Shown here piece by piece: positions 17,131 to 25,358 of a stretch of 28,438 nucleotides of DNA; positions within the stretch are counted from its first letter, which is position 1; each line of letters begins with the position of its first letter. Below the pieces are notes generated by a model that worked only from the letters and a program-made list of their open reading frames with translations, had not been told where the DNA came from and ran no database searches. The stretch covers positions 1-28,438 of the forward strand of contig JAUVXR010000032.1 in NCBI GenBank assembly GCA_030603495.1, in the 5' to 3' direction. The DNA is from a bacterium (GTDB lineage Bacteria > Armatimonadota > Zipacnadia > Zipacnadales > Zipacnadaceae). Both the position numbers and the translations under genes were made by a program.

Positions 17131-18780
17131 CTATTCCTCAGCGACCAACTCGACGTTAATGTCAAACTCCACCTCTACTTCGAACAGCCTCTGCCAGGGC
17201 AGCCGCACCCGTGTCTCCTCCAGTTCAGCCAAGACAATACTGTTGGGATTGTCGTTGGCCCCCACTTGTACGCATTTCTTGCCCCAGAAGTGGTTCATCC
17301 ACAGATCGGCGGCAGCCTCCGCCAGCCGATCCCTCAGCAGTTGCTCCACGCGGGGGTAAAGCTCGCTGAGGCTAAGCGCGCCGCTCTCCACCATTTCGTG
17401 CAGCGCACGTTTAATCTGCGGACGCAGCCGTGTTTGGTACAGCCAGTCGTCCACCAGACTCAGGAATAGAAGCTGGATGTGCGCGCGCTCGGTGTTGATC
17501 AGCGAATTGAGCAGTTGCAGATAGCGCATCGGCGCGAAGCTAGTAAGCAGGTGGGCCAGATCGAAGGCCCCCTTATCCTGGCGAGCGATCAGTCGTAAGG
17601 TGCTATGGGCCAACGCCGCACCGACTGAATTGGCTGCTGTATTCCAGCCGGCAAAGGCCAGGAGATGGGCCAGTTCCAGGTCACTGTCTAGCAAGGCCGT
17701 GACCAGATCGTCATCCGCCCCGTTGGGTCGGCCCACATCGCATATCGCTATGCCCCGGCGGGCAGCCGCTTGCTGAATCTCAGCCAGCGACTTCCGTATC
17801 TGCTCTGGCCGATGCTTGTCACCTGCTTCGACGGGAGGATTAACCAGTAGCAGCAGATCAGCCTCATACACATGCTCGGTAATGCGTCCACCAACCATAG
17901 CCACCTGCGCTTCGAGCACTTCTGCAATGCTACGATCCTCGTATGGCGCAATCCGGTCGCGCGCGGTAGGATCAGTGTATTCGACTTTAACCGCGGGCTG
18001 CTTCTCCATATGCCGGTGGACGAAGCGCGCGAACAGCGTCATACCGACTTCATCCGCTCCCGGGTAGATCATCACCTGCTCGCCAACACTTAGCTCTTCT
18101 ACTCGTTCCTGGAGGCGAGCCTGTTCGACCTTGTGTAGGCCCTCGGGTCCCGCATCATCCTGGGGCAGCACCAAGAAGTCTATGCGCCCTGCCGCGACCT
18201 CGTCTACGGCCAGCAGATTGAGCTGGTGATTGCGCTGGCGGATCTGTTGGTAGCGGCGCAGGAGCGGATCGGGAAGACGGCTGCGCAACTCCTGAAGCTC
18301 CTCACTCTCCTGCTCGCCTCTTGCAGCCTGTGCGGCCAGACGAGAGTACTGCTCGAGCGTATCGTGGTGCTCACCGTCGCCCCCGGTCTCGTTGTCACCT
18401 ATCGCCCGCAGAATTACACTGCTCGCATATATGGGGATGCCGGGAGCTGTGGTCTTTAGCGCGGTCAGAATCTCCAGACGCTTAGCGGCTTGCTCTGCGG
18501 ATAGCTGTGGGGTCCGCGAGGCCACCAGGCCCCCGTAGACGAGCATGTCCAGGCTTAGTATCAGACAGTCGGCGGCGTGGGCTTCAGAGACCTGAGCGGC
18601 CAACCACTGGGCTATCTCATCCGGTCGGCCCGGCGTGCGGTAGCACCCCAGTAGCCTGCGGGGCGGCGCTATCAGCTCGAAATCCACCATCTGAGCGAGC
18701 AGTTGCGGCCGCATAGCGTTAACCGGGCGGTCGTCCAATGGCAGGTAGATGACACGGTGTAGCCGGTGTCTAAGCGTCAC
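17131..18780 (-). CDS. DUF4127 family protein
   Basis: The 549-residue product of an uncharacterised family opens VIYLPLDDRPVNAMRPQLLA, typical of DUF4127. Other visible conserved parts are LILSLDMLVYGGLVASR, FLVLPQDDAGPEGLHKVEQ, MIYPGADEVGMTLFARF, LLLLVNPP, VGRPNGADDDLV and FAGWNTAANSVGAALAH. The many buried Asp and Asn residues suggest an enzyme, but no activity is known. No signal peptide or membrane helix is seen. The GTG at 18780 starts 8 bases after the TIM-barrel gene, whose tail provides GTGAGGGGG. It is the last gene of the apgM operon and converges with ackA. Confidence 0.85.
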   Translation of the reverse strand: MTLRHRLHRVIYLPLDDRPVNAMRPQLLAQMVDFELIAPPRRLLGCYRTPGRPDEIAQWLAAQVSEAHAADCLILSLDMLVYGGLVASRTPQLSAEQAAKRLEILTALKTTAPGIPIYASSVILRAIGDNETGGDGEHHDTLEQYSRLAAQAARGEQESEELQELRSRLPDPLLRRYQQIRQRNHQLNLLAVDEVAAGRIDFLVLPQDDAGPEGLHKVEQARLQERVEELSVGEQVMIYPGADEVGMTLFARFVHRHMEKQPAVKVEYTDPTARDRIAPYEDRSIAEVLEAQVAMVGGRITEHVYEADLLLLVNPPVEAGDKHRPEQIRKSLAEIQQAAARRGIAICDVGRPNGADDDLVTALLDSDLELAHLLAFAGWNTAANSVGAALAHSTLRLIARQDKGAFDLAHLLTSFAPMRYLQLLNSLINTERAHIQLLFLSLVDDWLYQTRLRPQIKRALHEMVESGALSLSELYPRVEQLLRDRLAEAAADLWMNHFWGKKCVQVGANDNPNSIVLAELEETRVRLPWQRLFEVEVEFDINVELVAEE

Positions 18781-18788
18781 GGTGCTAA

Positions 18789-19523
18789 CTACCCCCTCAC
18801 TTCTTGTAGTATTGGCTTAAGCTCTTTAAGTGCATTGGCAAATTCGGCAGTCACCTGCTCGATACTGGCCGCCTGCTGGCCGGTGACCACTGCACCAATG
18901 ATTATACCACACACACCCACCTCGCACAGCAACGGCAGTTCATCGGCGGCAATGCGTCGCTGTGTCGGCACCAGAACCGGTATATCCGGATAGACTTGAC
19001 AGATTCGCCCGTAGTCACACAGGTCTGCCACCGTCAGCGGGTCGCTGTAGCCCTCCGGCTCGATGATGGAAGCCTCGATCATATCGCAGCGTCCGGCGCA
19101 CGCCGCCAGCGTAAAGTCGCGGTTGCTCTGCTGGCAACTCAACGCCAACATCCGCGACATCCTGGTCTCCATCTGGAGCATCGCCGCCGGCATGTCATGC
19201 ACGTAAGCGTCAAAGAAGTCTATGTCCATCTGGTCTAGCTCTTGCATCTCCTGGAGGCTAGCCATGGCCGTATCCGTGCCGGGCACGATCCCCACTGGTA
19301 GCCCGACGCCGACTATCTGCTCCAGGGCGTCGCGCTCTTCCGCCAGCGCACCGAAGTGTGTATCACTGGCGTGATGGTGCACATTGATATGCACCTTAAG
19401 TGCGTCAGCGCCACCGGCTTGGGCAGCTCGGGCCAGCTCAACCTCATTACGAGGCAAGCTGACCACCAACACAGGCCTGCCCTGCCTGAGCATCTTTTCG
19501 GTTAATCTGCGCTCAAGCGCCAT
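18789..19523 (-). CDS. Predicted TIM-barrel protein of unknown function
   Basis: The product is 244 residues long. It alternates hydrophobic strands and helices in the order expected of a (beta/alpha)8 barrel: PVLVVSLP, GADALKVHIN, VGIVPGTD, MDIDFFDAYVHDMP, MIEASIIEP, ICQVYPDIPVLVPTQ and VCGIIIGAVVTG. The pattern resembles NanE or HisA/ThiE-like barrels that bind sugar or phosphate ligands. An IIIGAVVTG phosphate-type loop sits near the end and His-rich HINVHHHASDTH near residue 47. No specific family can be named. It lies between the secreted-protein gene (37 bases) and DUF4127 (8 bases). Confidence 0.65.
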   Translation of the reverse strand: MALERRLTEKMLRQGRPVLVVSLPRNEVELARAAQAGGADALKVHINVHHHASDTHFGALAEERDALEQIVGVGLPVGIVPGTDTAMASLQEMQELDQMDIDFFDAYVHDMPAAMLQMETRMSRMLALSCQQSNRDFTLAACAGRCDMIEASIIEPEGYSDPLTVADLCDYGRICQVYPDIPVLVPTQRRIAADELPLLCEVGVCGIIIGAVVTGQQAASIEQVTAEFANALKELKPILQEVRG

Positions 19524-19560
19524 TTATCGTACTGCCTCGCGATGCGGCTTGTATGACTCT

Positions 19561-20745
19561 CTACTCGGGCCAGTATACGCCACGGGGCAAAACAATCCTA
19601 ATCGCCCGCACGTTAGCCAGAGCGGTATGCGCCTTGGTGGGAAGCGGATCCCGGACGTCTAGGCTGGTCTTGATACGCCACAGACGCCCACGCTCAGGGG
19701 AGAGCTGCTGAGCCGAAGCATCCGGATCGAGGGCAATCCGGGGCAGCAGGTCCCAGTCGCCGTCGCCCGCTTTCGCTAAGACCAGGCAGCGTGACAGCGT
19801 ACGCTCCAGCCAGTTCTCGTGCCCACCCGTTATGTCATCTTCCCGGTAGCTGGGATAGAGGTAACCAGCAAACAACGGTGCCACTCCTTGCCAATCCTGC
19901 GCTATCTCGCGTGGCCCTACGACCATCCACTGGGTGTTGGTCCTGACGTACCAAAGCTCCGGGTCATTGGCATGCCGGGCGGGTATAATCTGGAAGCCTC
20001 CCACCAGGCCAATTGGCGATGTAGATATGTCAATGACGCCGGCATGATTGGCCCGCAGACGTCCGGGGGCGGCGTATTTGGTTCCCTCGAAGCGTCCCAC
20101 GCCGCACACTGGCCGCAGCACCTGTCCAATGACCTCGCGCGTACCGTTGTCATAGGTTACGGTGATATCCCCCCCGAACACATTGGCGAAATCAATGTAT
20201 CGTATGCGCCGGGCGGGACGTTGGCGAATGATGACTACAACATCGCCTTCGGCCAGACAGTAGTCGCTCCCAAGCTGCCGGAGCGCTCCCTCAGGCGTCT
20301 CCAGGTAAACCGGCGATCCTACCGTAGGCCCCAGGCCTCCAAAAATACCCTCACCCGCCAAAAAGCTTGTCCCGATTACGCTACTGGCCTGACGCGTGGC
20401 TGCCCCCAGCATTTCCCCAGCCGGCACCATGGTGAAGATTATGCCGAATCCGCTATCTACAGCCGTCGCCACCTTCACGTGGATGGCGTTGACCGCCGTT
20501 GCCGTTACCGTGCTATCGGGGACCCAACGACTTGCGCCATAGCCGTGCCGATTCACGGCCTTGCCTGGCGAGGTGACTTGGCCCACCTTCAGCCACTGCT
20601 GCCCGCCATCCCGACTGACCTCAATAGCTCCCGCGGTGCAGTTCTGCAGCCGGATACGCAGCTCTTCTTGCTGTGCTTGTCCCGCAGCCGCACAGAGCGC
20701 TATAACCAGGACCGCGAATGAGATGGGGATCAGTGACCGTTTCAT
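19561..20745 (-). CDS. Secreted or periplasmic protein of unknown function
   Basis: The product is 394 residues long. The N-terminus MKRSLIPISFAVLVIALCAA, followed by GQAQQ, is a clear Sec signal peptide with likely cleavage after AQA or close by. The mature part is beta-rich, with a Gly-rich region near 110-150 and paired Trp and Tyr residues, and no recognised domain. Phrases such as IRYIDFANVFGGDITVTYDN suggest adhesion or carbohydrate-contact beta structure, but this is a guess. The ATG shares one base with the apgM stop (TGATG), so translation is coupled to that of a cytosolic glycolytic enzyme, which is unusual. Confidence 0.7.
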   Translation of the reverse strand: MKRSLIPISFAVLVIALCAAAGQAQQEELRIRLQNCTAGAIEVSRDGGQQWLKVGQVTSPGKAVNRHGYGASRWVPDSTVTATAVNAIHVKVATAVDSGFGIIFTMVPAGEMLGAATRQASSVIGTSFLAGEGIFGGLGPTVGSPVYLETPEGALRQLGSDYCLAEGDVVVIIRQRPARRIRYIDFANVFGGDITVTYDNGTREVIGQVLRPVCGVGRFEGTKYAAPGRLRANHAGVIDISTSPIGLVGGFQIIPARHANDPELWYVRTNTQWMVVGPREIAQDWQGVAPLFAGYLYPSYREDDITGGHENWLERTLSRCLVLAKAGDGDWDLLPRIALDPDASAQQLSPERGRLWRIKTSLDVRDPLPTKAHTALANVRAIRIVLPRGVYWPE

Positions 20746-22001
20746 CAGGAACCAAACTTATGCAGAGTCCCGGCATAGTTACCCAGAATGTTGATAACAT
20801 CGAGCCCGCGAATCCGGTGCACACTGCCGTGGGCGCACGCTCGCTCTCCATAGGTCTGCACGTTGTCTGGGCGCACGCCGTGCCCGTAGAAAGCTATGGG
20901 GATGGCGTCACCGCTGTGGTCCTGTAGGGTGACCGGTGTACAGTGATCTGCGCCGAGCATCAGCACGGTGCTGTCCCAGTCCAGGTTATCCAGGAGGTAG
21001 CCGACGGCGTGGTCTACTTTGGCAATTGCCGCCATCTTCTGCTCAGCATTGCCGTCGTGTCCGCCCAAATCCGGAGCTTTGATATTGCACAGAATGAACT
21101 CGTGGCCCCTCGCTACTTCGACCACTGCCTGCGCGATGGCCATCTCATCTGTGTCCATGCCGCCGGTCGCCGTGGGTACTGCGACGACATCCATGCCCAG
21201 GTACAGGCCCAGCCCGCGGACCAGGTCCACCTCCACGATCATTGCCCCGCTTAGATTATGCCGCTCGGAAAAGGGGGACAGATCCGGAGCCGTGCCCACC
21301 CCACGGGGTAGCACGATATTGGCAGGTAGCGCGCCCTGGGCCTGCCGCTCCTGGTTTACCGGATGGTCCTGGAGAATCTCGTGGGCTCGGTGTACGAACT
21401 CGTTGACTATCCATGCGGTTCGCTGCGCCGCCGCATTGTTGCTTGCCTCCGGCAGCGGCTCACACAGGGGGACCTCGACTCCTGCCTCGTGCGGGTCAAC
21501 GTCGGTAACCCGCGGATCGAGATCCTTCCCCCGTAGTACCAGCGCCGCGCGATGAGCCACCGACTCCTTGAAGATCACATCAACGCCCTGGATGCCGTCG
21601 CGGAACGCTTCATTGACCGCTGCCGCCAATTGCGCAGTGCCCTCGGTGATACGCCCAGCCCGCCGGTCGGTGATTACGTTGTCCTCTGCTGTCGTGAAGT
21701 TACAGCGGAAGGCCAGGTCACCGGGGCGAACGTCAATGCCTACGCCTTTGGCCTCAAAGGGCCCTCGCCCGGTGTAGTATTCAGAGGGGTCGTAGCCCAG
21801 AATCGCCATATGGCCGGTGTCGCTGCCGACCGCCACTCCCGGGCTGACTGGGTCCATGTAGCCGCACTCTCCGCCTTGTGCCACCTTGTCGAGTGCTGGA
21901 GTAGCCGCCGCCTCCAGGCAGGTTTGCCCGCCCAGGCTGGGCACCGGACGCCCGCCCATGCCGTCGCCCAGAAAGATTATCTGTGTGCTGCCCTCATGCA
22001 A
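20745..22001 (-). CDS. apgM: Cofactor-independent phosphoglycerate mutase, archaeal (ApgM) type
   Basis: It interconverts 3- and 2-phosphoglycerate in glycolysis, using metal ions and a phosphoserine intermediate. The 418-residue product belongs to the alkaline phosphatase superfamily. Metal ligand D13 is in IIFLGDGMGGRP and catalytic S60 in VGSDTGHMAILGYDP, followed by YYTGRGPFEAKG. GADHCTPVTLQDHSGDAIP near the C-terminus supplies further metal His and Asp residues. The frame is open to 22205, but TTG 22001 has GAGGTGA 5-7 bases upstream and gives the family length. Its promoter lies at 22062-22090. It is the first gene of a four-gene operon. Confidence 0.92.
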   Translation of the reverse strand: MHEGSTQIIFLGDGMGGRPVPSLGGQTCLEAAATPALDKVAQGGECGYMDPVSPGVAVGSDTGHMAILGYDPSEYYTGRGPFEAKGVGIDVRPGDLAFRCNFTTAEDNVITDRRAGRITEGTAQLAAAVNEAFRDGIQGVDVIFKESVAHRAALVLRGKDLDPRVTDVDPHEAGVEVPLCEPLPEASNNAAAQRTAWIVNEFVHRAHEILQDHPVNQERQAQGALPANIVLPRGVGTAPDLSPFSERHNLSGAMIVEVDLVRGLGLYLGMDVVAVPTATGGMDTDEMAIAQAVVEVARGHEFILCNIKAPDLGGHDGNAEQKMAAIAKVDHAVGYLLDNLDWDSTVLMLGADHCTPVTLQDHSGDAIPIAFYGHGVRPDNVQTYGERACAHGSVHRIRGLDVINILGNYAGTLHKFGS

Positions 22002-22061
22002 AGTCAATTCACCTCGAAGAATCAAGTCTTCTGTCAGTATGCCAATTGCCCTGTAGAATAG

Positions 22062-22090
22062 ATTGTAAGCAATTCCATGGCCCTGGTCAA
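22062..22090 (-). promoter_or_regulatory. Promoter of the apgM-DUF4127 operon
   Basis: On the minus strand TTGACC (22085-22090) and TACAAT (22062-22067) are spaced by 17 bases, each 5 of 6 to consensus. It lies about 60 bases ahead of the apgM TTG start. The inverted repeat at 22075-22110 overlaps its -35 box. Confidence 0.65.
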
Positions 22091-22110
22091 GCCGAGGCCC
22101 CAGGGCATGG
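22075..22110. promoter_or_regulatory. Inverted repeat overlapping the apgM -35 box (possible operator)
   Basis: CCATGGCCCTGG at 22075-22086 faces CCAGGGCATGG at 22100-22110. The arms match at 11 positions with one extra base in the left arm, around a 13-base centre. The left arm overlaps the -35 element of the minus-strand promoter, and the whole repeat lies about 15 bases from the divergent promoter at 22126. This placement fits an operator controlling one or both transcripts, or a hairpin by chance in GC-rich DNA. Confidence 0.4.
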
Positions 22111-22125
22111 CCCCGGCTCTCTCCC

Positions 22126-22154
22126 TTGACACTAGGCCTCCGGCATACTACTCT
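22126..22154 (+). promoter_or_regulatory. Possible promoter of the ThyA-like gene
   Basis: TTGACA (22126-22131, perfect) is followed after 17 bases by the weak TACTCT (22149-22154). It is divergent from the apgM promoter and points to the gene at 22224. Confidence 0.4.
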
Positions 22155-22159
22155 AACAG

Positions 22160-22188
22160 TGGTCTGGTCCACCAATAGGCCGAGACCA
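22160..22188 (+). promoter_or_regulatory. Leader hairpin ahead of the ThyA-like gene
   Basis: TGGTCT (22160-22165) pairs with AGACCA (22183-22188). The stem can extend inward by about four more pairs with one bulge, leaving a loop around ACCAATA. It would sit at the 5' end of the transcript, 35 bases before the start codon. No known riboswitch is recognised. Confidence 0.25.
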
Positions 22189-22223
22189 GGCTGGGTGCAA
22201 GTCAAACTGCGAAGGTGAGTGTT

Positions 22224-23057
22224 GTGGGCACAGAACCTGTTCTTGCATTGCCGGTGATCGTGCTACGAGCTGAGAACCTGGCCCAAGGCTGGGAGGATGC
22301 TGTCGTCGCTACTTGGGAGAGGGGCACGGAGATTGCCACTCAGTACGATAAACCGGAGGACCCGCCCAGCCGCGACGCCACGCTCATATTGAGCGTCACC
22401 GACCCCTTCGCGGAACCGCGGATTCACCGCGCTTTGCCTGGAGGCATCTACGATCTGGAGGTCTACCGCCAGGAGGTCGTAGACGGCATCCACGACAGTT
22501 GGATTGATCCGGAGGCGGGGAAGTGGTCATATACCTACCACGAGCGGCTCGCTGCATACACTCCGTCCCCGGATAGCCCGCCTGTAGACCAGCTCGAGCT
22601 AATGCTGACGGCGCTCGCCCGGGCTCCTCACACGCGTCGCGCCCAGGCTATCCTCTGGAAACCGGGCACCGACCAGGCCGACGAGCATCCGCCCTGCCTG
22701 CAGCGGCTGTGGTGCCGCGTGATTGATGACCAACTGGTGATGTCGGCCCACATCCGCAGCAACGACGCCTTCAAGGCCGCGTATATGAATATGTACGCAT
22801 TCACCGAGCTTCAGAAGATGCTGGCTGAGCAGTTGTCCCAGCGGCTGGGGCAGCCGATTTCCGTTGGCCAGTACAATCACATCGTGGACTCCTTCCACAT
22901 CTACGGTTCTTACTTCGAGGAGTTTCGGGGCTTTTTGCACACCTTGGAGACGCGCACTTTCGAGCAGCGCACCTTCACCAGCGACCAGGTGGCACCGCTC
23001 ATCGAGGAAGCCCGGGAGCAGATTGCCGCTTCTCTGGCGAAAGACGAACCCCGCTGA
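22224..23057 (+). CDS. Thymidylate-synthase-family (ThyA-like) protein
   Basis: The 277-residue product has the thymidylate synthase fold. ThyA landmarks are present in order: RRAQAILWKPGTD (phosphate-binding Arg pair), HPPCL with the catalytic Cys at C158, IRSNDAFKAAYMNMYAF (RS-x-D and Asn positions) and DSFHIYGSY (His and Tyr that grip the nucleotide ribose). PPCL and RSND differ from the usual PPCH and RSCD of canonical ThyA; RSND is seen in nucleotide hydroxymethylase-like branches. Its substrate may be dUMP, or another pyrimidine nucleotide. GTG 22224 is chosen because AAGGTGAG lies about 5 bases upstream; the GTG at 22215 has none. No dihydrofolate reductase gene is adjacent. Confidence 0.75.
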   Translation: MGTEPVLALPVIVLRAENLAQGWEDAVVATWERGTEIATQYDKPEDPPSRDATLILSVTDPFAEPRIHRALPGGIYDLEVYRQEVVDGIHDSWIDPEAGKWSYTYHERLAAYTPSPDSPPVDQLELMLTALARAPHTRRAQAILWKPGTDQADEHPPCLQRLWCRVIDDQLVMSAHIRSNDAFKAAYMNMYAFTELQKMLAEQLSQRLGQPISVGQYNHIVDSFHIYGSYFEEFRGFLHTLETRTFEQRTFTSDQVAPLIEEAREQIAASLAKDEPR

Positions 23058-23094
23058 GGATGAGACTTGCGCCGGCTGTTTCGGAGAATAGTGC

Positions 23095-23123
23095 TTGACA
23101 AGCATAGACGGCGCGACTATAAT
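23095..23123 (+). promoter_or_regulatory. Perfect-consensus promoter of the hpt-rho unit
   Basis: TTGACA (23095-23100) and TATAAT (23118-23123) are spaced by exactly 17 bases, so this is a textbook strong sigma70-type promoter. It lies just after the ThyA-like gene and about 340 bases before the hpt start. Confidence 0.85.
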
Positions 23124-23129
23124 ACATGG

Positions 23130-23464
23130 CGATTTATGACAGTTCCCCGTTGACCATCCATTTTTGGGATTCGATACCTTTGATGTAGGGCCACGAGTTG
23201 GTACAATTCCTCTCTTCCTGGTTGTTCCCAGGCAGATTAGACATATGCGACTGACTTTACGCGGTGAGCCAATAGATTCTTCACTTGGACATTCAGCTAC
23301 TTCTGCAGCACCAGGGATTCTGTGGCCGGACGGGCATTCGGCTCACACCCGGCAGCAGACGGGGAGCAGGAGCTTGAAGATCTGGTGGCTGCAGCCGATA
23401 TAGTGAATAGACTCCCTATCGGCCGACTGTCCAGTCCCGAGGGTGGTTGTGCAGGAGGGTACCG
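23130..23464 (+). other. Long leader before hpt without a recognised gene
   Basis: About 335 bases separate the expected transcription start from the hpt GTG. A 20-codon ORF starts with the ATG at 23126 and ends at a TAG at 23186-23188; it lies too close to the -10 box to have a Shine-Dalgarno site. A small hairpin CCTGG-TTGTTC-CCAGG lies near 23219-23234. A 52-codon frame at 23245-23403 has poor codon bias. No known riboswitch was recognised; the leader may be regulatory or a decayed gene. Confidence 0.4.
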
Positions 23465-24022
23465 GTGCCAGACTGGGAGCAGGACGTTGCCGAGGTAATC
23501 CTTAGCGAAGAGCAGATCGCCCAGCGTGTTGCCCAACTCGCCGAACAGATCGCCGCTGATTACCAATATGCTGAGTTGGTGATAGTGGGGATCCTGACAG
23601 GTAGCTTTGTGTTCCTGGCGGACCTGATGCGCCAGCTTGACCGGCCCTGCGAAGTGGACTTCTTGCAGGCTGCCAGCTACGGGAGTGGCACGGTCTCCAG
23701 CGGCGAGGTGGCCATCGGCAAGGACCTCACTCTCTCCGTAACCGGCAAGCATGTGTTGCTTGTTGAAGACATCGTGGACAGTGGCCGTACCCTGACCGAA
23801 CTCGTGCGCCTAGTTGAGAACCGTAAGCCCGCTTCGGTGAAGGTCTGTGCGCTGCTCAGCAAGAGCGCCCGCCGGGAATTGGCTGTAGAGCTTAATTACA
23901 TAGGTTTTGAGATCCCGGACCGCTTTGTGGTCGGCTACGGCCTCGACTACGCCCAGCACTTTCGCAACTTGCCCTTCATAGGGGTGCTGAGAGAGAATCC
24001 TACGACAGCTAGTCGTGAATAG
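23465..24022 (+). CDS. hpt: Hypoxanthine phosphoribosyltransferase
   Basis: This purine salvage enzyme makes IMP (and GMP) from hypoxanthine (guanine) and PRPP. The 185-residue product has the early lid part EQIAQRVAQLAEQIAADY, VGILTGSFVFLADLMRQL, and the PRPP-binding motif LLVEDIVDSGRTL (about 98-110). PDRFVVGYGLDY comes near the end, where Asp contacts the base. All are as in bacterial Hpt. GTG 23465 follows AGGAGGG by 5-6 bases; an in-frame TTG at 23447 is less likely. It lies 26 bases before rho and is probably cotranscribed with it. Confidence 0.94.
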   Translation: MPDWEQDVAEVILSEEQIAQRVAQLAEQIAADYQYAELVIVGILTGSFVFLADLMRQLDRPCEVDFLQAASYGSGTVSSGEVAIGKDLTLSVTGKHVLLVEDIVDSGRTLTELVRLVENRKPASVKVCALLSKSARRELAVELNYIGFEIPDRFVVGYGLDYAQHFRNLPFIGVLRENPTTASRE

Positions 24023-24048
24023 TTGGCAAACGTCTCGAGAGGTGTGTT

Positions 24049-25311
24049 ATGCTGGATCTGGCGGACCTACAAGAGAAGACAGTAGATGAACTGCATGAGA
24101 TAGCAACGGGGATGGAGGTCGCGGGCTGCTCGGGCCTAAGAAAGAGTGACTTGTGCATGAAGATACTCATGGCCCAGAGCGAGCAGGATGGGAACAAGTA
24201 CCAGTACGGTGTGCTGGAGATTGCCTCCGACGGCCGGGGCTACCTACGCGTAGATGGCTATGCGGCTAACCCCATCACCGATGTCTATGTGGCCGACAGC
24301 CAAATCCGCCGCTTCGGCTTGCGGACCGGGGACATGATCAGCGGCCCGGTTCGTCCGCCCAAGAATAGCGAGCGTTACTGGTCATTGCTTCGCGTCCAAA
24401 CCATTAATGGCCTGCCGCCGGATGAAGTCGGTCAGCGCCCCGATTTCGAACAGCTTACGCCTGTCTATCCCGACGAGCGTATGCGGCTGGATGCCAACAG
24501 TCCTGGCAGTATCGAAGGGCGGCTTATGGATATCGTTACACCGATTGGCCGGGGACAGCGAGGGCTTATCGTCTCGGCTCCCAAGGCCGGTAAAACCACC
24601 GTCATCAAGCAGATCGCCAACTCCCTGACCTCCAACTACGACGACCTGCGGCTGCTAATCCTGCTGGTGGACGAGCGTCCCGAGGAGGTCACGGATATTG
24701 ACCGCTCGGTGGAAGGTGAAGTGATCAGCTCGACCTTCGACCAGATGCCGGACAACCATATGAAGGTTTCCGAGCTGGTTCTGGCCCGAGCTAAGCGCCT
24801 GGTGGAGCAGGGCGAAGATGTCGTGGTTCTGCTCGACAGCATCACCCGGCTGTCCCGTGCCAGCAACCTGACTATTGATCCCAGCGGCCGCACCCTGTCG
24901 GGGGGACTCGACCCCAGCGCGCTGTATCGGCCCAAACGCTTCTTCGGGGCCGCCCGTAATATCGAAGGGGGCGGTAGCCTCACCATTCTGGCGACCATTC
25001 TCGTCGAGACGGGCAGCCGGATGGATGATATGATCTTCGAAGAGTTTAAGGCCACCGGCAATATGGACCTCGTGCTTTCCCGCTCACTTGCCGACCGGGG
25101 CATATTCCCGGCGGTGGACATCGCTCGTTCCTCGACGCGTCACCAGGAGTTGCTCTTTAGCGACGAGGAGATGCAGTCCATTTGGCAGTTGCGCAAGGTT
25201 CTGCATAAGATGGAACCCGCGGAAGCGCTCGAAACGCTGCTGGCCGGCATACGCAAGACTAAGACTAACCAGGAATTCCTGGCCATGGCCGCGGAGTCTT
25301 TCGCCCGCTAA
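24049..25311 (+). CDS. rho: Transcription termination factor Rho
   Basis: This is the hexameric RNA helicase that ends transcription at Rho-dependent sites. The 420-residue product has an N-terminal helical part (LADLQEKTVDELHEIATGM), then the RNA-binding OB domain (YGVLEIASDGRGYLR, then RRFGLRTGD). The ATPase core shows Walker A SAPKAGKTTV (176-185), LVDERPEEVTD, Walker B VVVLLDSITRLSRA, and the Q- and R-loop regions with GALDPSAL-like and FFGAARNIEGGGSLT sequence. Length and motifs are normal for a short Rho without large N-terminal insertions. The ATG follows a GAGAGGTG site. Confidence 0.96.
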   Translation: MLDLADLQEKTVDELHEIATGMEVAGCSGLRKSDLCMKILMAQSEQDGNKYQYGVLEIASDGRGYLRVDGYAANPITDVYVADSQIRRFGLRTGDMISGPVRPPKNSERYWSLLRVQTINGLPPDEVGQRPDFEQLTPVYPDERMRLDANSPGSIEGRLMDIVTPIGRGQRGLIVSAPKAGKTTVIKQIANSLTSNYDDLRLLILLVDERPEEVTDIDRSVEGEVISSTFDQMPDNHMKVSELVLARAKRLVEQGEDVVVLLDSITRLSRASNLTIDPSGRTLSGGLDPSALYRPKRFFGAARNIEGGGSLTILATILVETGSRMDDMIFEEFKATGNMDLVLSRSLADRGIFPAVDIARSSTRHQELLFSDEEMQSIWQLRKVLHKMEPAEALETLLAGIRKTKTNQEFLAMAAESFAR

Positions 25312-25358
25312 TCTCGGCTCTTGCGAATGCCAGCGGCCAGTGGGGAGCCAATGAGATT

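Noticed and set aside
19819-20721. Plus-strand ORF of 300 codons
   Set aside because: It is antisense to the secreted protein, which has a signal peptide and a coupled start.
23245-23403. A 52-codon ORF in the hpt leader, considered as a tilS remnant
   Set aside because: No TilS motif, poor third-position GC and no ribosome binding site.
23130-23464. Purine riboswitch ahead of hpt
   Set aside because: The conserved core of the guanine riboswitch was not seen; left as an unexplained leader.
25311-25358. Terminator after rho
   Set aside because: GGCTC and GAGCC could pair but the loop is over 20 bases and no T run follows.
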